From positions 1-50,983 of the forward strand of contig JANMNE010000251.1 of assembly GCA_031373785.1 (NCBI GenBank): a stretch of DNA of 50,983 bases, read 5' to 3'. This document shows positions 15,690 to 26,461 of this stretch, piece after piece. Under the pieces are notes generated by a model that did not search any database, was not told the DNA's origin, and worked only from the letters and a program-made list of their open reading frames with translations. This stretch comes from JAENVT01 sp031373785 (GTDB lineage: Bacteria; Actinomycetota; Acidimicrobiia; Acidimicrobiales; Ilumatobacteraceae). Every line of letters starts with the position of its first letter. The first letter of the stretch is position 1. Position numbers and translations under genes: made by a program.

Positions 15690-18056
15690 ATGCCGTGGCG
15701 TCGAATTCTGGTGGCGGTGCTCGTGGTCGTGTCTGCGGTTGCCTGTCAACCGGCCAACCAGCGACCTCACCCGGCGAAGCAATCGGTGCAGGTCTCGGTC
15801 GTCGATGAGCAGGGCGAGCCGATCACGACGGCCGTGATGCGCGCAATCGGCAACGACAAACCGATCGATATCCGCGGCACCCGCGAGTTGCAGATCGACC
15901 AACCGGTGGCAGGAACGATCGAGGCCGAGCAGTACTTGCCGGAGCCGTTCGTGATGGACCCTTCCGACACGTCGGTGACGGTGAGATTGTTCACTCGCCT
16001 CGGTCCGAGTGGCGCCGAGCGATTGTCGCTGCAGTTCGGCGGCGACGTGATGATGGGTCGGCGCTACCAGCAGCCCGAGGGTCGCACCGACACGCCGATC
16101 GCGACCACCGAAGCCGGGGCGCGGACCGTCGTGCGCCACATCGCCCCGATCATGGCCGCAGCCGATGCCTCGACCGTCAATCTCGAAACGGTGGTCGGCC
16201 AGCTCCCCCCGTCTGGTGCGTACCCTGCCAAGCGCTTCTTGCTGCAGTCGCCTCCCGTGGTCCTGGCCGCATTGGAAGACATGGGTATCGACCTCGTCAC
16301 GTTGGGCAACAACCACGCCTACGACTGGCAAGGTCCCGGTGTGGCGTCGACGATCGCCAGTCTCGACGGTGCGGGGATCGCCTGGGCCGGCGCCGGCACG
16401 AGCGCCGCACAGGCCGAGGCCGGGCGCATGATCGACGTTGGGCATACCAAGGTCGGCGTGGTCTCGGCCACCACGGTCAACGGTGACTTCGTCAACGACA
16501 ATCTCCCCGGCGCTGACGAGAAACGTGCGAGCGACCTTCCCGAGAAGGATTCGTGGCAGTTCGAGGAGCGGGTGTTCGGATTCGGCAAGGTCGGCGATCC
16601 GACCTACGTCCCCACCGAGCTGCGCCGACCCGGCGTCGCGTGGACTGCGTTCACCGAGCTCGAATCGTTGCTCGACGACCAGCAGTCCGGGTCACTGTGG
16701 GCAGCGATGGCGACCGTCTATCCGGAGCTGCAGGACTGGGTTGCCCGCCGAGGCCATGGTGGCGCCGCACCCTTCCAATCGGAAGCGATCAAGCGATCGA
16801 TCAGCGAGCTGCGCGCCGATGGCGCCGATCTCGTCGTGGTCGAGATCCATGGTGGCTTTCAGTTCTCCGATGTCGCCAGCGAGTTCGCTACCAGGGCAGC
16901 GCATGCCGCGATCGATGCCGGAGCCGATCTCGTCGTCGGCCACCATCCACACGTGCTGCAGGGCTTCGAGTGGTACAAGGGGCGGCTGATCGCGTACTCG
17001 CTCGGCAACTTCGTGTTCGATCAGGACTTCCTGTCGACGTTCCCGAGCGCGATCCTGCGGACCGTGTTCGAGGGCAGTCGCATGATCGATGCTCGGATCA
17101 TCCCGTTGACGATCGATCGCTACCAGCCGGTGCCCGCCGGCGGAGCAGCCGCGACCCGGGTGATTCGGCTGATGAACGGCAGGTCAGCGCTGACCGCGTA
17201 CAGCGATCGAATCGCGCCGCGCATCATCGAGTCGGTCATCGATACGCACCTGCCCGGCAACGCGACGGTCTCCGACATCGGCATGACCGGCGAGATCACC
17301 GATCACCGCGACAGCGCGACGGTCGACCATCAGCTCGGCGACAGCGGCCGATCGTCGCTGCCACCTTGCACGTTGGTGCGCACCGGTTCCTTCGACGGAG
17401 ACATCGGTGTCGATCTGTTGCAATGGGGCGACATCGACGATTTCACGGCAGACGGCGAGACCGACGGGGCGACGCAGTGGACGCTGACGGGCAACGTCAC
17501 CGCGGCGGTCGAGGGCAACAATCGGTTCCTGCGGTTGCAGGCGAGCAAGGTCCGAGGTGCCTCGGCGCGGCAGATCGCCCGCTCGACGACGCCGCCGCAT
17601 CGCTGGTACGACCGCAACTTCGACCCGGTCGATGGAGACCCCACCTATGCCGTGCAGATGCGAACCCGCGGTACCGGCGTCGTCGGCGCGACGTTGCGGA
17701 TTGCGGTCTACGACGTGAACGACACCGATCCCACGACCGAGCCGGTCTCGACGTTGCTGCGTGAGACGACCATCCCGTTGCCTGTCCACGACAGCACAGA
17801 GTGGATTGACCTCGACCTCGATGTCACCGCGATCGTCAACGCCCCGGTTGGTGACCTGCGCCCGAATGCGTTGCTGTTGTACATCTCCGTGCCCAGCGGC
17901 TCGCCACGACTCGACGTCGACGACGTGCAACTGATCGAGTGGCGCCATCCGCAAGCCGGCGCCGACGGTGTGTGGGTGCCTGCCGATGCGGTACGGGGCG
18001 AGGCACGGACCACGGTCTCGGTCGAAGAGTCGGGATGTGTGGCTCCCACCGGCTAG
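15690..18056 (+). CDS. CapA-family lipoprotein with long C-terminal extension
   Basis: 788 residues, about twice the size of usual CapA proteins. It has a lipoprotein signal with Cys19 (VVSAVAC), then an immunoglobulin-like or carboxypeptidase-regulatory-like stretch (about 30-105), then the CapA/PGA_cap metallophosphatase-like domain (about 112-460): QFGGDVMMGRRY, STVNLETVVG, TLGNNHAYDW, VVEIHGGFQFS, GHHPHVLQGFEWYKGRLIAYSLGNF. The last 270 residues look like beta-sandwich, possibly carbohydrate-binding, modules (NNRFLRLQASKVRG, RTRGTGVVGATLRIAVYDV). CapA proteins take part in poly-gamma-glutamate or polysaccharide capsule export and anchoring, at the outer face of the membrane. No capsule synthetase is adjacent. 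The gene ends 34 bases before the glycine riboswitch. Confidence 0.82.
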   Translation: MPWRRILVAVLVVVSAVACQPANQRPHPAKQSVQVSVVDEQGEPITTAVMRAIGNDKPIDIRGTRELQIDQPVAGTIEAEQYLPEPFVMDPSDTSVTVRLFTRLGPSGAERLSLQFGGDVMMGRRYQQPEGRTDTPIATTEAGARTVVRHIAPIMAAADASTVNLETVVGQLPPSGAYPAKRFLLQSPPVVLAALEDMGIDLVTLGNNHAYDWQGPGVASTIASLDGAGIAWAGAGTSAAQAEAGRMIDVGHTKVGVVSATTVNGDFVNDNLPGADEKRASDLPEKDSWQFEERVFGFGKVGDPTYVPTELRRPGVAWTAFTELESLLDDQQSGSLWAAMATVYPELQDWVARRGHGGAAPFQSEAIKRSISELRADGADLVVVEIHGGFQFSDVASEFATRAAHAAIDAGADLVVGHHPHVLQGFEWYKGRLIAYSLGNFVFDQDFLSTFPSAILRTVFEGSRMIDARIIPLTIDRYQPVPAGGAAATRVIRLMNGRSALTAYSDRIAPRIIESVIDTHLPGNATVSDIGMTGEITDHRDSATVDHQLGDSGRSSLPPCTLVRTGSFDGDIGVDLLQWGDIDDFTADGETDGATQWTLTGNVTAAVEGNNRFLRLQASKVRGASARQIARSTTPPHRWYDRNFDPVDGDPTYAVQMRTRGTGVVGATLRIAVYDVNDTDPTTEPVSTLLRETTIPLPVHDSTEWIDLDLDVTAIVNAPVGDLRPNALLLYISVPSGSPRLDVDDVQLIEWRHPQAGADGVWVPADAVRGEARTTVSVEESGCVAPTG

Positions 18057-18090
18057 GGCCTCGAGCCGCTACAGTTCGATCTGTCGACAT

Positions 18091-18297
18091 CCCCGATCGG
18101 GAGAGCCTTCAACGCAGCCAGCGTTGCGGCGCCGAAGGAGCAACCTCCCCGGAATCTCTCAGGCAAACGGACCGATCGGGAAGGCAACGCTGGAAAGCAG
18201 CCGGCACAAGGCCTGCTCGCCGACGGGGAAATCCGCCCTCAGCACGATCGAGGCGGAGAAGCTCTCAGGCACCCATGACAGCTGGGGACCAACCTGT
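18091..18297 (+). promoter_or_regulatory. Tandem glycine riboswitch
   Basis: Two consecutive glycine aptamers. The first (about 18091-18180) shows GAGAGCC, GCCGAAGGAGCAA (18131-18143) and CTCTCAGGCAAACGGACCG (18156-18174), with CCGATCGG at both ends as the P1 stem. The second (about 18186-18297) shows GCCGACGGGGAAA (18219-18231), CTCTCAGGCACCCATGACAG (18262-18281) and closing purines. This is the classical gcv architecture, which turns expression on when glycine binds. The gcvP start codon lies 25 bases after the second aptamer, with AGGAG at 18311 in between, so control may be at translation initiation. Confidence 0.93.
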
Positions 18298-18321
18298 TTC
18301 CGCGATCCCCAGGAGCGAGCC

Positions 18322-21174
<2,853 letters not shown>

Positions 21175-21199
21175 GCACGACTGCGGCTACGGTGCGGCC

Positions 21200-21883
21200 A
21201 TGGCGCAAAATACTCCCCCAGGGATCAGTGACCTCCTCGGTCTGTTCGGTGGGGTCAACCCGTTCGGCGCGGTCACCAAGTCGATCAGCCAGTTCCAGCG
21301 TGGCGTGTCGGATTTTCTGTCAGCGGTCGAGAACTTCAACAAGACGATGGAGCAGCTGCACGGTATGGCCAACCGGGTCAACAGCTTGCTCGACACGGTC
21401 GAGGAGCCGATCCGGGCCTTCGTACCGCAGGTGACCCGCACCATCAAGGCCGCTGACTCGATGGTCGAGCAGTTGACGGGGCCGATCGATCGAGTTGCGC
21501 CCGGGTTGTCGCGACTGGCCGACGTGCTGTCGGCACCAGCCCTGATGTCGATGCCGAACGACCTCAGCGAGTTCATGGGAGTGCTCTCGGATCTCGCCCG
21601 CCGCTTGCAGCCCCTCGGCATGATGGCCGAATCCGCCGGCAGCATGTTCGGGCTGCGTCCATTGGCCGGGCTGCTCGGCGGGAGCGCTCAACCTCCTCCG
21701 CCCGCGCCGAAGCCGGCGCTGATGGCGACGCCACCCGAGGTTGCGCCGGCCAAGAAGGCACCAGCAAGGAAGGCGCCGGCCAAGAAGAGCACGGCCAAGA
21801 AGGCGCCGGCCAAGAAAGCGCCGGCCAAGAAAGCGCCGGCCAAGAAAGCGCCGGCCAAGAAAGCCCCCGCCAAGAAGCGTTGA
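21200..21883 (+). CDS. Helical protein with lysine-rich (AKKAP)n tail
   Basis: 227 residues. Residues 1-175 are predicted helical, with phasin- or apolipoprotein-like amphipathic text (VTKSISQFQRGVSDFLSAVENF, FNKTMEQLHGMANRVNSLLDTV). Residues 176-226 consist of nine five-residue units of the AKKAP type, the basic pattern known from histone H1 tails, mycobacterial HupB and phasin-like PHA-granule proteins. No signal peptide or membrane segment is visible. Two readings are possible: a nucleoid or DNA-associated protein, or a phasin that couples polyester granules to the nucleoid. Nothing next to it supports either. It starts 25 bases after gcvP, and its stop abuts that of the convergent VOC gene. 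Confidence 0.7.
   Translation: MAQNTPPGISDLLGLFGGVNPFGAVTKSISQFQRGVSDFLSAVENFNKTMEQLHGMANRVNSLLDTVEEPIRAFVPQVTRTIKAADSMVEQLTGPIDRVAPGLSRLADVLSAPALMSMPNDLSEFMGVLSDLARRLQPLGMMAESAGSMFGLRPLAGLLGGSAQPPPPAPKPALMATPPEVAPAKKAPARKAPAKKSTAKKAPAKKAPAKKAPAKKAPAKKAPAKKR
21743..21877 (+). repeat. Nine tandem 15-base units encoding AKKAP
   Basis: Nine consecutive 15-base units of the type gcgccggccaagaaa. Units 5 to 8 are identical; units 1, 3, 2, 4 and 9 differ by a few bases. The identical central units indicate recent unit duplication, so copy number, and hence tail charge, probably varies among strains. Confidence 0.9.
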
Positions 21884-22432
21884 TCAGCGCTGGGCGACGT
21901 GCTCGGCGCGACGCCGATAGAAGTCGTCGATCGGACCGAACTCCGGCTCGTTCGAGAAATGAGCACGAGTTGCCTCGACGATCTCGTCGTTCGACTTGTC
22001 GAGGTCGAGCGGTTCACCCTGGGGTTGGCGCACATGCCAGGGCGTGTCGATGAACACCTCGACACCGTTGAACTCGGGATCGCGGAAGTAGACCGACCAG
22101 GCATTGCCGTGTGTCAACGGCATGATTTGGGTGACCGAGGCGTCTGCCTGCAGCGTCTTGCGGAGGGCCTTGAGCTCGTCGAGCGTGCCGCCCGAACGAA
22201 AGGCCACGTGGTGCACGCTGTTCGACGGATCGGGCCGGTCGCGTCCGGTGATGAACGCCACTTGGTGGTGGTCGTTCGCGTTCTGGGAGAGGAACACGAT
22301 CTCGTCCGCATCGAGCGGCCCGCGATCGGTCACCTCGAAGCCGAGCGTGTGCGAGTAGAAGGCAATCATGGTGTCGACGTCGTGGACGTAGATCACGGCG
22401 TGGGCGACCTCGAGGCGAGGTCCAGTGGCCAT
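21884..22432 (-). CDS. VOC-family (glyoxalase/extradiol dioxygenase-like) protein
   Basis: 182 residues from the ATG at 22432. Two VOC half-domains are visible. The metal ligands are His in LEVAHAVIYV (first strand), His in VHHVAFRSG, and Glu in NGVEVFIDTPWH; the text NANDHHQVAFI and YFRDPEFNGVEVF is that of catechol 2,3-dioxygenase-like members. The C-terminal WHVRQPQGEPLDLDKSNDEIV is typical of a subgroup annotated as biphenyl-2,3-diol dioxygenase-like. It could cleave a catechol or act on another metal-bound substrate. It follows gcvT on the same strand, 45 bases away, but has no obvious link to glycine metabolism. Confidence 0.82.
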   Translation of the reverse strand: MATGPRLEVAHAVIYVHDVDTMIAFYSHTLGFEVTDRGPLDADEIVFLSQNANDHHQVAFITGRDRPDPSNSVHHVAFRSGGTLDELKALRKTLQADASVTQIMPLTHGNAWSVYFRDPEFNGVEVFIDTPWHVRQPQGEPLDLDKSNDEIVEATRAHFSNEPEFGPIDDFYRRRAEHVAQR

Positions 22433-22477
22433 GAGCAGAGCGTAGTCACGCACCCGCGGCCGGTCGTGCGCGCAGTC

Positions 22478-23533
22478 TCAGCGTTTGGCCACGAACGGCG
22501 TCGACGCGACGCGACCCGGAAGGGCGCTGCCGCGGACATCGACCACCACTGCGGTACCGACTTCGGTGCTCGGCGGCATGAACGCCAACGCGATCCCATG
22601 CCCCAGCATGGGCGAGAAGTTGCCACTCGTCACCACGCCGACAGCTTGACCGTCGACGAGCACGCTGCAGTCGGCGCGCGGTGGCCGGCGACCCTCGGTC
22701 GTGATGCCCATGAGCAACCGCGGCACGCCCGCGACCCGCTCGGCGTCGAGCGCCTCGCGGCCGCGGAACTCGTCTTTCGACCAAGCGACAACCCAGCCGA
22801 GACCGGCCTGCAGCGACGTGATGCCTGAGCCCAGCTCGTGGCCGTGCAACGGCAGGGCCGCTTCCAGGCGCAAGGTATCGCGGGCGCCGAGGCCTGCCGG
22901 CGTGATGCCTGCGTCGGTGATCGCGGTCCACAGGTCTGTGGCGGCACCATTTGGCACGGCGATCTCGACCCCAGCCTCGCCGGTGTATCCGGTGCCGGCG
23001 ACGACGCAGGGCGTGCCTTCCCAGGTAAGTCGGCTGACCTTGAACCGTCCGACGGCCGCCGCCTCGGGAAACACTGCAGCCAAGCGCTCTTTGGCGCGTG
23101 GGCCTTGCACCGCCAGCACGGCGCGGTCATGCGTGGTTTCGTGCCCGCCGATTGCCGCCCGCACACGATCGGTGTTCGACGCATTCGGCATGACGTCGAA
23201 GACTTCATCGTCGACCCACCAGATGATGATGTCGTCGAGCACCGAGGCGTCGGTTTCGTCGAGGAGGTGGGTGTACTGGGCGCGACCCGGGGCGATCTTG
23301 TACAGATCGTTGGTGAAGGCGAACTGCAACCGCTCGTCGGCGTCGCTGCCCTCGACGCGGACGGTGCCGAGGTGTGACACGTCGAACACGACTGCGTCGT
23401 TGCGGCACGCGAGATGCTCGTCGAGCGTGCCGATGGGGTACGACAACGGCATCTCCCACCCGCCGAACGGGACCATCTTGGCGTCGAGCCGGCGATGCAC
23501 TGCATCGAGAGGGCTGGTTTCGAATTCGCTCAT
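22478..23533 (-). CDS. gcvT: Aminomethyltransferase, glycine cleavage T-protein
   Basis: 351 residues. It transfers the methylene group from aminomethyl-lipoyl-GcvH to tetrahydrofolate and releases ammonia. Signatures: GGWEMPLSYPIGTLDEHLACRN near the N-terminus, VFDVSHLGTVRVEG, ALAVQGP-like VLAVQGPRAKERL, GTGYTGEAGVEI (folate-binding Asp replaced by Glu or nearby) and GITPAGLGARDTLRLEAALPLHG. The usual family text is FDVSHMG, here FDVSHLG. The start ATG shares one base with the stop of the upstream merR gene (TGATG), so translation is coupled. This is a full-length, apparently functional copy. Confidence 0.93.
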   Translation of the reverse strand: MSEFETSPLDAVHRRLDAKMVPFGGWEMPLSYPIGTLDEHLACRNDAVVFDVSHLGTVRVEGSDADERLQFAFTNDLYKIAPGRAQYTHLLDETDASVLDDIIIWWVDDEVFDVMPNASNTDRVRAAIGGHETTHDRAVLAVQGPRAKERLAAVFPEAAAVGRFKVSRLTWEGTPCVVAGTGYTGEAGVEIAVPNGAATDLWTAITDAGITPAGLGARDTLRLEAALPLHGHELGSGITSLQAGLGWVVAWSKDEFRGREALDAERVAGVPRLLMGITTEGRRPPRADCSVLVDGQAVGVVTSGNFSPMLGHGIALAFMPPSTEVGTAVVVDVRGSALPGRVASTPFVAKR

Positions 23534-23985
23534 CACATGGCGCGACGAGCCGACGGGGCCGACGATGTCTCGGCGAACTCGACGATCGTCGAGTCGAGAT
23601 CCGACTTCACGCCGCCGATCGCCAAGACGTTGAGCACGCCCTGGCCGCCTCGACGCATGACATCGATCAACTGATCGCCGTCGCACAGGATCACATCGCT
23701 GCCGCTGATCACGAGGTGCGCACTGGCGATGTCGGTGTCGACGTGGGTGCGGAGATACTCGAAGGCGGTGCGAACCGACTCGAGCTTGATGCCGGCATCG
23801 AGCAGGCTCCTGATCACGCGAAGCTCGAGCAGGTCGCGATAGCTGTACAGCCGACGACTCCCACTCCCGCTGGCGTCGGCCAGCGAGGGGCGGATCAAGT
23901 CGGTGCGCGCCCAGTAGTCGAGTTGGCGATAGGTGATGCCGACGATGGTCGCCGTCTTGGTCCCGCTGAAACCCTGTTCGCTCAT
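23533..23985 (-). CDS. MerR-family regulator (second of the gcv cluster)
   Basis: 150 residues from ATG 23985; ATG 24003 would add MRVRQT. The N-terminal winged helix is clear: KTATIVGITYRQLDYWARTDLIRPS, then SRRLYSYRDLLELRVIRSLLDAGIKLESVRTAFEYLR. The C-terminal part (ASAHLVISGSDVILCDGDQLIDVMRRGGQGVL) is the conserved domain of the actinobacterial Rv1830-type MerR proteins, which do not look like metal sensors because no C-terminal cysteines are present. Position in the cluster matches Rv1830 of Mycobacterium tuberculosis. It is translationally coupled to gcvT. An 18-base tandem duplication creates the two alternative start codons. Confidence 0.87.
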   Translation of the reverse strand: MSEQGFSGTKTATIVGITYRQLDYWARTDLIRPSLADASGSGSRRLYSYRDLLELRVIRSLLDAGIKLESVRTAFEYLRTHVDTDIASAHLVISGSDVILCDGDQLIDVMRRGGQGVLNVLAIGGVKSDLDSTIVEFAETSSAPSARRAM

Positions 23986-24017
23986 GGTCTGCCTGACTCT
24001 CATGGTCTGCCTGACTC
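23982..24017. repeat. 18-base tandem duplication at the merR start
   Basis: Two identical adjacent copies of tcatggtctgcctgactc (23982-23999 and 24000-24017). Each copy brings its own CAT, i.e. a minus-strand ATG, so the regulator has two in-frame starts 18 bases apart. The exact identity suggests a recent slippage event. Confidence 0.9.
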
Positions 24018-24099
24018 ACATCCGCGTAACTACGGCAATGTAAGGAGTGCCAGGCTACGCCAACGGCGGCCGCAGGTCAAACACCATAGGCGCGATAAC

Positions 24100-24116
24100 T
24101 CGCGCGCAGCGCGCGA
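24100..24116 (-). terminator. GC-rich hairpin after the DUF151 gene
   Basis: A perfect 7-base stem with a 3-base loop (TCGCGCG-CAG-CGCGCGA) begins directly after the stop codon of the DUF151 gene in its direction of transcription. There is no T-run, so it may be a weak or Rho-assisted terminator, or an RNA-stability element separating the upstream gcvH-to-DUF151 unit from merR-gcvT. Confidence 0.4.
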
Positions 24117-24605
24117 TCAGGCTTCGAAGTCTTCCGGTTTGATCTCGTCGAGAAAGTCTCGGAACTCATCGAGGATCGCTTCGTCCTCGGTCTCTTCGTC
24201 GGCCAGGCCTTCCGCGGCAACGAGTCCGACCTCGTCGAGCAACGACTCCTCGGCGTAGATCGTCGCCCCGGTGCGGCACGCCACGGCGATCGCATCTGAT
24301 GGGCGGCACGACACGATCGTCGGGTGACCGCTGACTTGGAGGTGCAGCTCGGCGTAGAAGGTGTGGTCGCGGATCTCGGTGACGACCACCTTGTCGAGCG
24401 TGGCGTCGGTGCTGCGCAACAGCTCGACGATCAGGTCGTGGGTCATCGGCCGCGGCGCGATGATGCCCGACAACGCAGTGTGGATGGCAGATGCTTCCGG
24501 CGACCCGATGAGGATCGGCAGCACTCGGTGTGGGTCGACCTGTTCGCGCAGGATGACGACGGGCGTGTTGGCCGGTACCTCGACCCGCACCCCGAGCAAC
24601 TCCAT
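24117..24605 (-). CDS. DUF151 bifunctional nuclease-family protein
   Basis: 162 residues. The DUF151/BFN domain is recognised from MELLGVRVEVPANTPVVILRE, LPILIGSPEASAIHTALSG, MTHDLIVELLRS, ATLDKVVVTEIRDHTFYAEL and RPSDAIAVACRTGATIYAEESLLDEVG; the SRPSDAIALA-like motif is nearly the family consensus. The end is very acidic (DEETEDEAILDEFRDFLDEIKPEDFE). Plant and Thermotoga relatives were reported to have DNase and RNase activity; the role in actinobacteria is not established. Its place between two MerR genes matches Rv1829. ATG 24605 is preferred; GTG 24614 would add three residues. Confidence 0.9.
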   Translation of the reverse strand: MELLGVRVEVPANTPVVILREQVDPHRVLPILIGSPEASAIHTALSGIIAPRPMTHDLIVELLRSTDATLDKVVVTEIRDHTFYAELHLQVSGHPTIVSCRPSDAIAVACRTGATIYAEESLLDEVGLVAAEGLADEETEDEAILDEFRDFLDEIKPEDFEA

Positions 24606-24662
24606 CGCGATCACATCGGGAGCGTACCCCGCCGACGTTGATCGCCGCGGGTCGGTTCGAGA

Positions 24663-25565
24663 TCAGCCGTCGAGGTGGTGGCTGAGGGCCGAGCGGACGA
24701 TCGCCGATCGCAGCTCGCCGCCGAGTTCGGCGAGCGATGTCAGCGTCGCCATCGCCTGCTGGCGGGCCTGCGGATTTCGCTGGCGCAACAGGGGCAGGAT
24801 CATCTGCTCGAATAACGACGCCTCGCGTTCGGCGGCCTGCCGCCACGCCTTGAGATGGCGGCCTTCGACACCGTGTTGCATGAAGCCGGCCGCGGCCTGC
24901 GCGATCGCCAGGTCGCCAGCCGTGTAGAGCGTCGAGGCTCCGCTGCCCTTGCCGGTCAGCAGACTGTACGACTCGAGTTCGGCGAGTTGCGGCGCGGTGA
25001 GGCCGGCCAGTTGGCACAGCTCCCCGGCGGAGAGGTTCTCGTGCCGGTGATCCGCGGGTGACGATGCCGCCGGCGCTGCGGTCTCTGGCCGATCGGGTTC
25101 GGCGGCGACACTCGGCACGGCGGAGACGGCCCGATGTTGCGCTGCCGGATGATGTTGTGTCGGCGGCGGTGGCTCGATGCGGGCGTCGTCGCTCGGCTGA
25201 TCCGTGTGACCGTTCTGGCCGATTCGAAGATCGTCTTCGCCATCGGGTGCATCCGGGGTCGGCACGTTGCGGATGCCACGTGGAGGCGTGGTCGGCCCGG
25301 TCGGATCTTCGATCGCACCGCTCTCCAACCGATCGCGGATCACACGCAGTGGGAGGAAGTTCTCGCGCTGCTCGCGCAGGATCACGCGAAGCAGATCGAC
25401 ATCGTTGTCGTAGAACTTTCGATAGCCGCTGGCCGTCCGCTCAGGGTCGATCAAACCCTGGCTCTCGAGAAAACGGATCTTCGAGATGGTGACGTCGGGG
25501 AACTCTTCGAGCAGGAGCCCGAGCACTTCTCCGATCGACAGGTACGGCCGTTCTTGCATGATCAT
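24663..25565 (-). CDS. ftsR: MerR-family regulator, FtsR/Rv1828-type
   Basis: 300 residues. The winged-helix part is YLSIGEVLGLLLEEFPDVTISKIRFLESQGLIDPERTASGYR (residues 8-49), followed by the KFYDNDVDLLRVILREQR helices. A long Pro/Ala/Asp-rich linker (about 85-175) leads to a C-terminal helical domain (LSAGELCQLAGLTAPQLAELESYSLL). Homologues are FtsR (Cg1631) of Corynebacterium glutamicum, a regulator of the division gene ftsZ, and Rv1828 of Mycobacterium tuberculosis; all lie next to the GarA/OdhI gene. The linker is longer than in those proteins. ATG 25559 is an alternative start. The function in this organism is inferred from synteny and the HTH. Confidence 0.85.
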   Translation of the reverse strand: MIMQERPYLSIGEVLGLLLEEFPDVTISKIRFLESQGLIDPERTASGYRKFYDNDVDLLRVILREQRENFLPLRVIRDRLESGAIEDPTGPTTPPRGIRNVPTPDAPDGEDDLRIGQNGHTDQPSDDARIEPPPPTQHHPAAQHRAVSAVPSVAAEPDRPETAAPAASSPADHRHENLSAGELCQLAGLTAPQLAELESYSLLTGKGSGASTLYTAGDLAIAQAAAGFMQHGVEGRHLKAWRQAAEREASLFEQMILPLLRQRNPQARQQAMATLTSLAELGGELRSAIVRSALSHHLDG

Positions 25566-25570
25566 GTTTC

Positions 25571-26059
25571 TCAGCCGTCAGACCGCTCGAAGAACACCAG
25601 ACGAAACTTGCCGACCTGCAACTCGTCACCTTGGTGCAGGACGACCTCATCATCGATGCGCTCGGCGTTGAGATACGTTCCGTTGAGCGAGCCGGCATCG
25701 CGGACCACGTAGCCGGTGCCGGTGCGCTCGACTTCGGCATGGCGACGCGACACGGTGATGTCGTCGAGGCTGATCTCGCTGTCGGGGTGGCGGCCGAGGC
25801 GGGTCAGTTGGTCATGGAGTGCGAAGGCATCGCCGGCTTGGGCACCGGAGCGCACGATCAACGAGGCCACGCCGGACGCGAGGTCGGCGATGCTGACGAC
25901 GACGTCGTCCTCGGCGCCGGGGGCATCCTGCAACGGATCGACCTTGGCAAGGGTGATGGTGTGGTCGGCGATGCGGTCGAGCACGCTGCCGCACGACGAA
26001 CAGAACCCGGATTCTGGGGGGTTCCTGTGGCCGCACTGGTTGCAGAACACGTAGGCCAT
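25571..26059 (-). CDS. garA: GarA/OdhI-type FHA protein with N-terminal zinc ribbon
   Basis: 162 residues. Residues 6-23 form a zinc ribbon (C6-x2-C9 and C20-x2-C23). Residues about 70-155 form an FHA domain (LTRLGRHPDSEISLDDITVSRRHAEV, SLNGTYLN), which binds phosphothreonine. In mycobacterial GarA and corynebacterial OdhI an N-terminal threonine pair is phosphorylated by PknB/PknG-type kinases and controls 2-oxoglutarate dehydrogenase and glutamate metabolism. Here the equivalent place reads DHTITLAKVD, with T34 and T36 as candidates. The zinc ribbon is an addition to the mycobacterial form. It lies 10 bases after gcvH and 5 bases before the MerR gene, in an operon. Confidence 0.88.
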   Translation of the reverse strand: MAYVFCNQCGHRNPPESGFCSSCGSVLDRIADHTITLAKVDPLQDAPGAEDDVVVSIADLASGVASLIVRSGAQAGDAFALHDQLTRLGRHPDSEISLDDITVSRRHAEVERTGTGYVVRDAGSLNGTYLNAERIDDEVVLHQGDELQVGKFRLVFFERSDG

Positions 26060-26069
26060 CTGCAGGAGA

Positions 26070-26450
26070 CTAACCGTCGATGAGAGCTTGATAGCCAACG
26101 GCGTCGAGCAGGCCGTCGAGGTCGGCGGGATCACTCATCTCGATCTCGCAGATCCAGCCCGCACCGTAGGGATCGGTGTTCAACGCATCCGGTCCATCGC
26201 TGAGCTTTTCGTTGATGGCGGCGACGGTTCCCGAGACCGGCGCGTAGATGTCGCTGACCGACTTGGTGCTCTCGACCTCGCTGAAACTGTCGCCTGCCTT
26301 GACCGCTGCACCCAACGTGGGGGCCTGGACGTAGACCACATCGCCCAACGCATCTTGGGCGTAGTCGGTGATCCCGATTCGGGCCCGGGTGCCTTCGACG
26401 GCGACCCATTCGTGATCGGTGGAGTAGAGCAACTGAGCAGGGACCGTCAT
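26070..26450 (-). CDS. gcvH: Glycine cleavage system H-protein
   Basis: 126 residues, the usual size. It carries the lipoyl group that shuttles the aminomethyl intermediate between GcvP, GcvT and the L-protein. The lipoylation site is Lys63 in VESTKSVSDIYAPVSG. Other blocks: YSTDHEWV at the N-terminus, GITDYAQDALGDVVYV, NEKLSDGPDALNTDPYGAGWICEI. It begins 11 bases after pgsA and precedes garA, the same order as pgsA2 - gcvH - garA in mycobacteria. There is no riboswitch in front of this gene; only gcvP has one. Confidence 0.96.
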   Translation of the reverse strand: MTVPAQLLYSTDHEWVAVEGTRARIGITDYAQDALGDVVYVQAPTLGAAVKAGDSFSEVESTKSVSDIYAPVSGTVAAINEKLSDGPDALNTDPYGAGWICEIEMSDPADLDGLLDAVGYQALIDG

Positions 26451-26461
26451 GGCCCCGCAGA

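Noticed and set aside
21743..21877. Regular 15-base repeats considered as a CRISPR-like array
   Set aside because: There are no spacers, the units are contiguous, and they are in frame as AKKAP codons.
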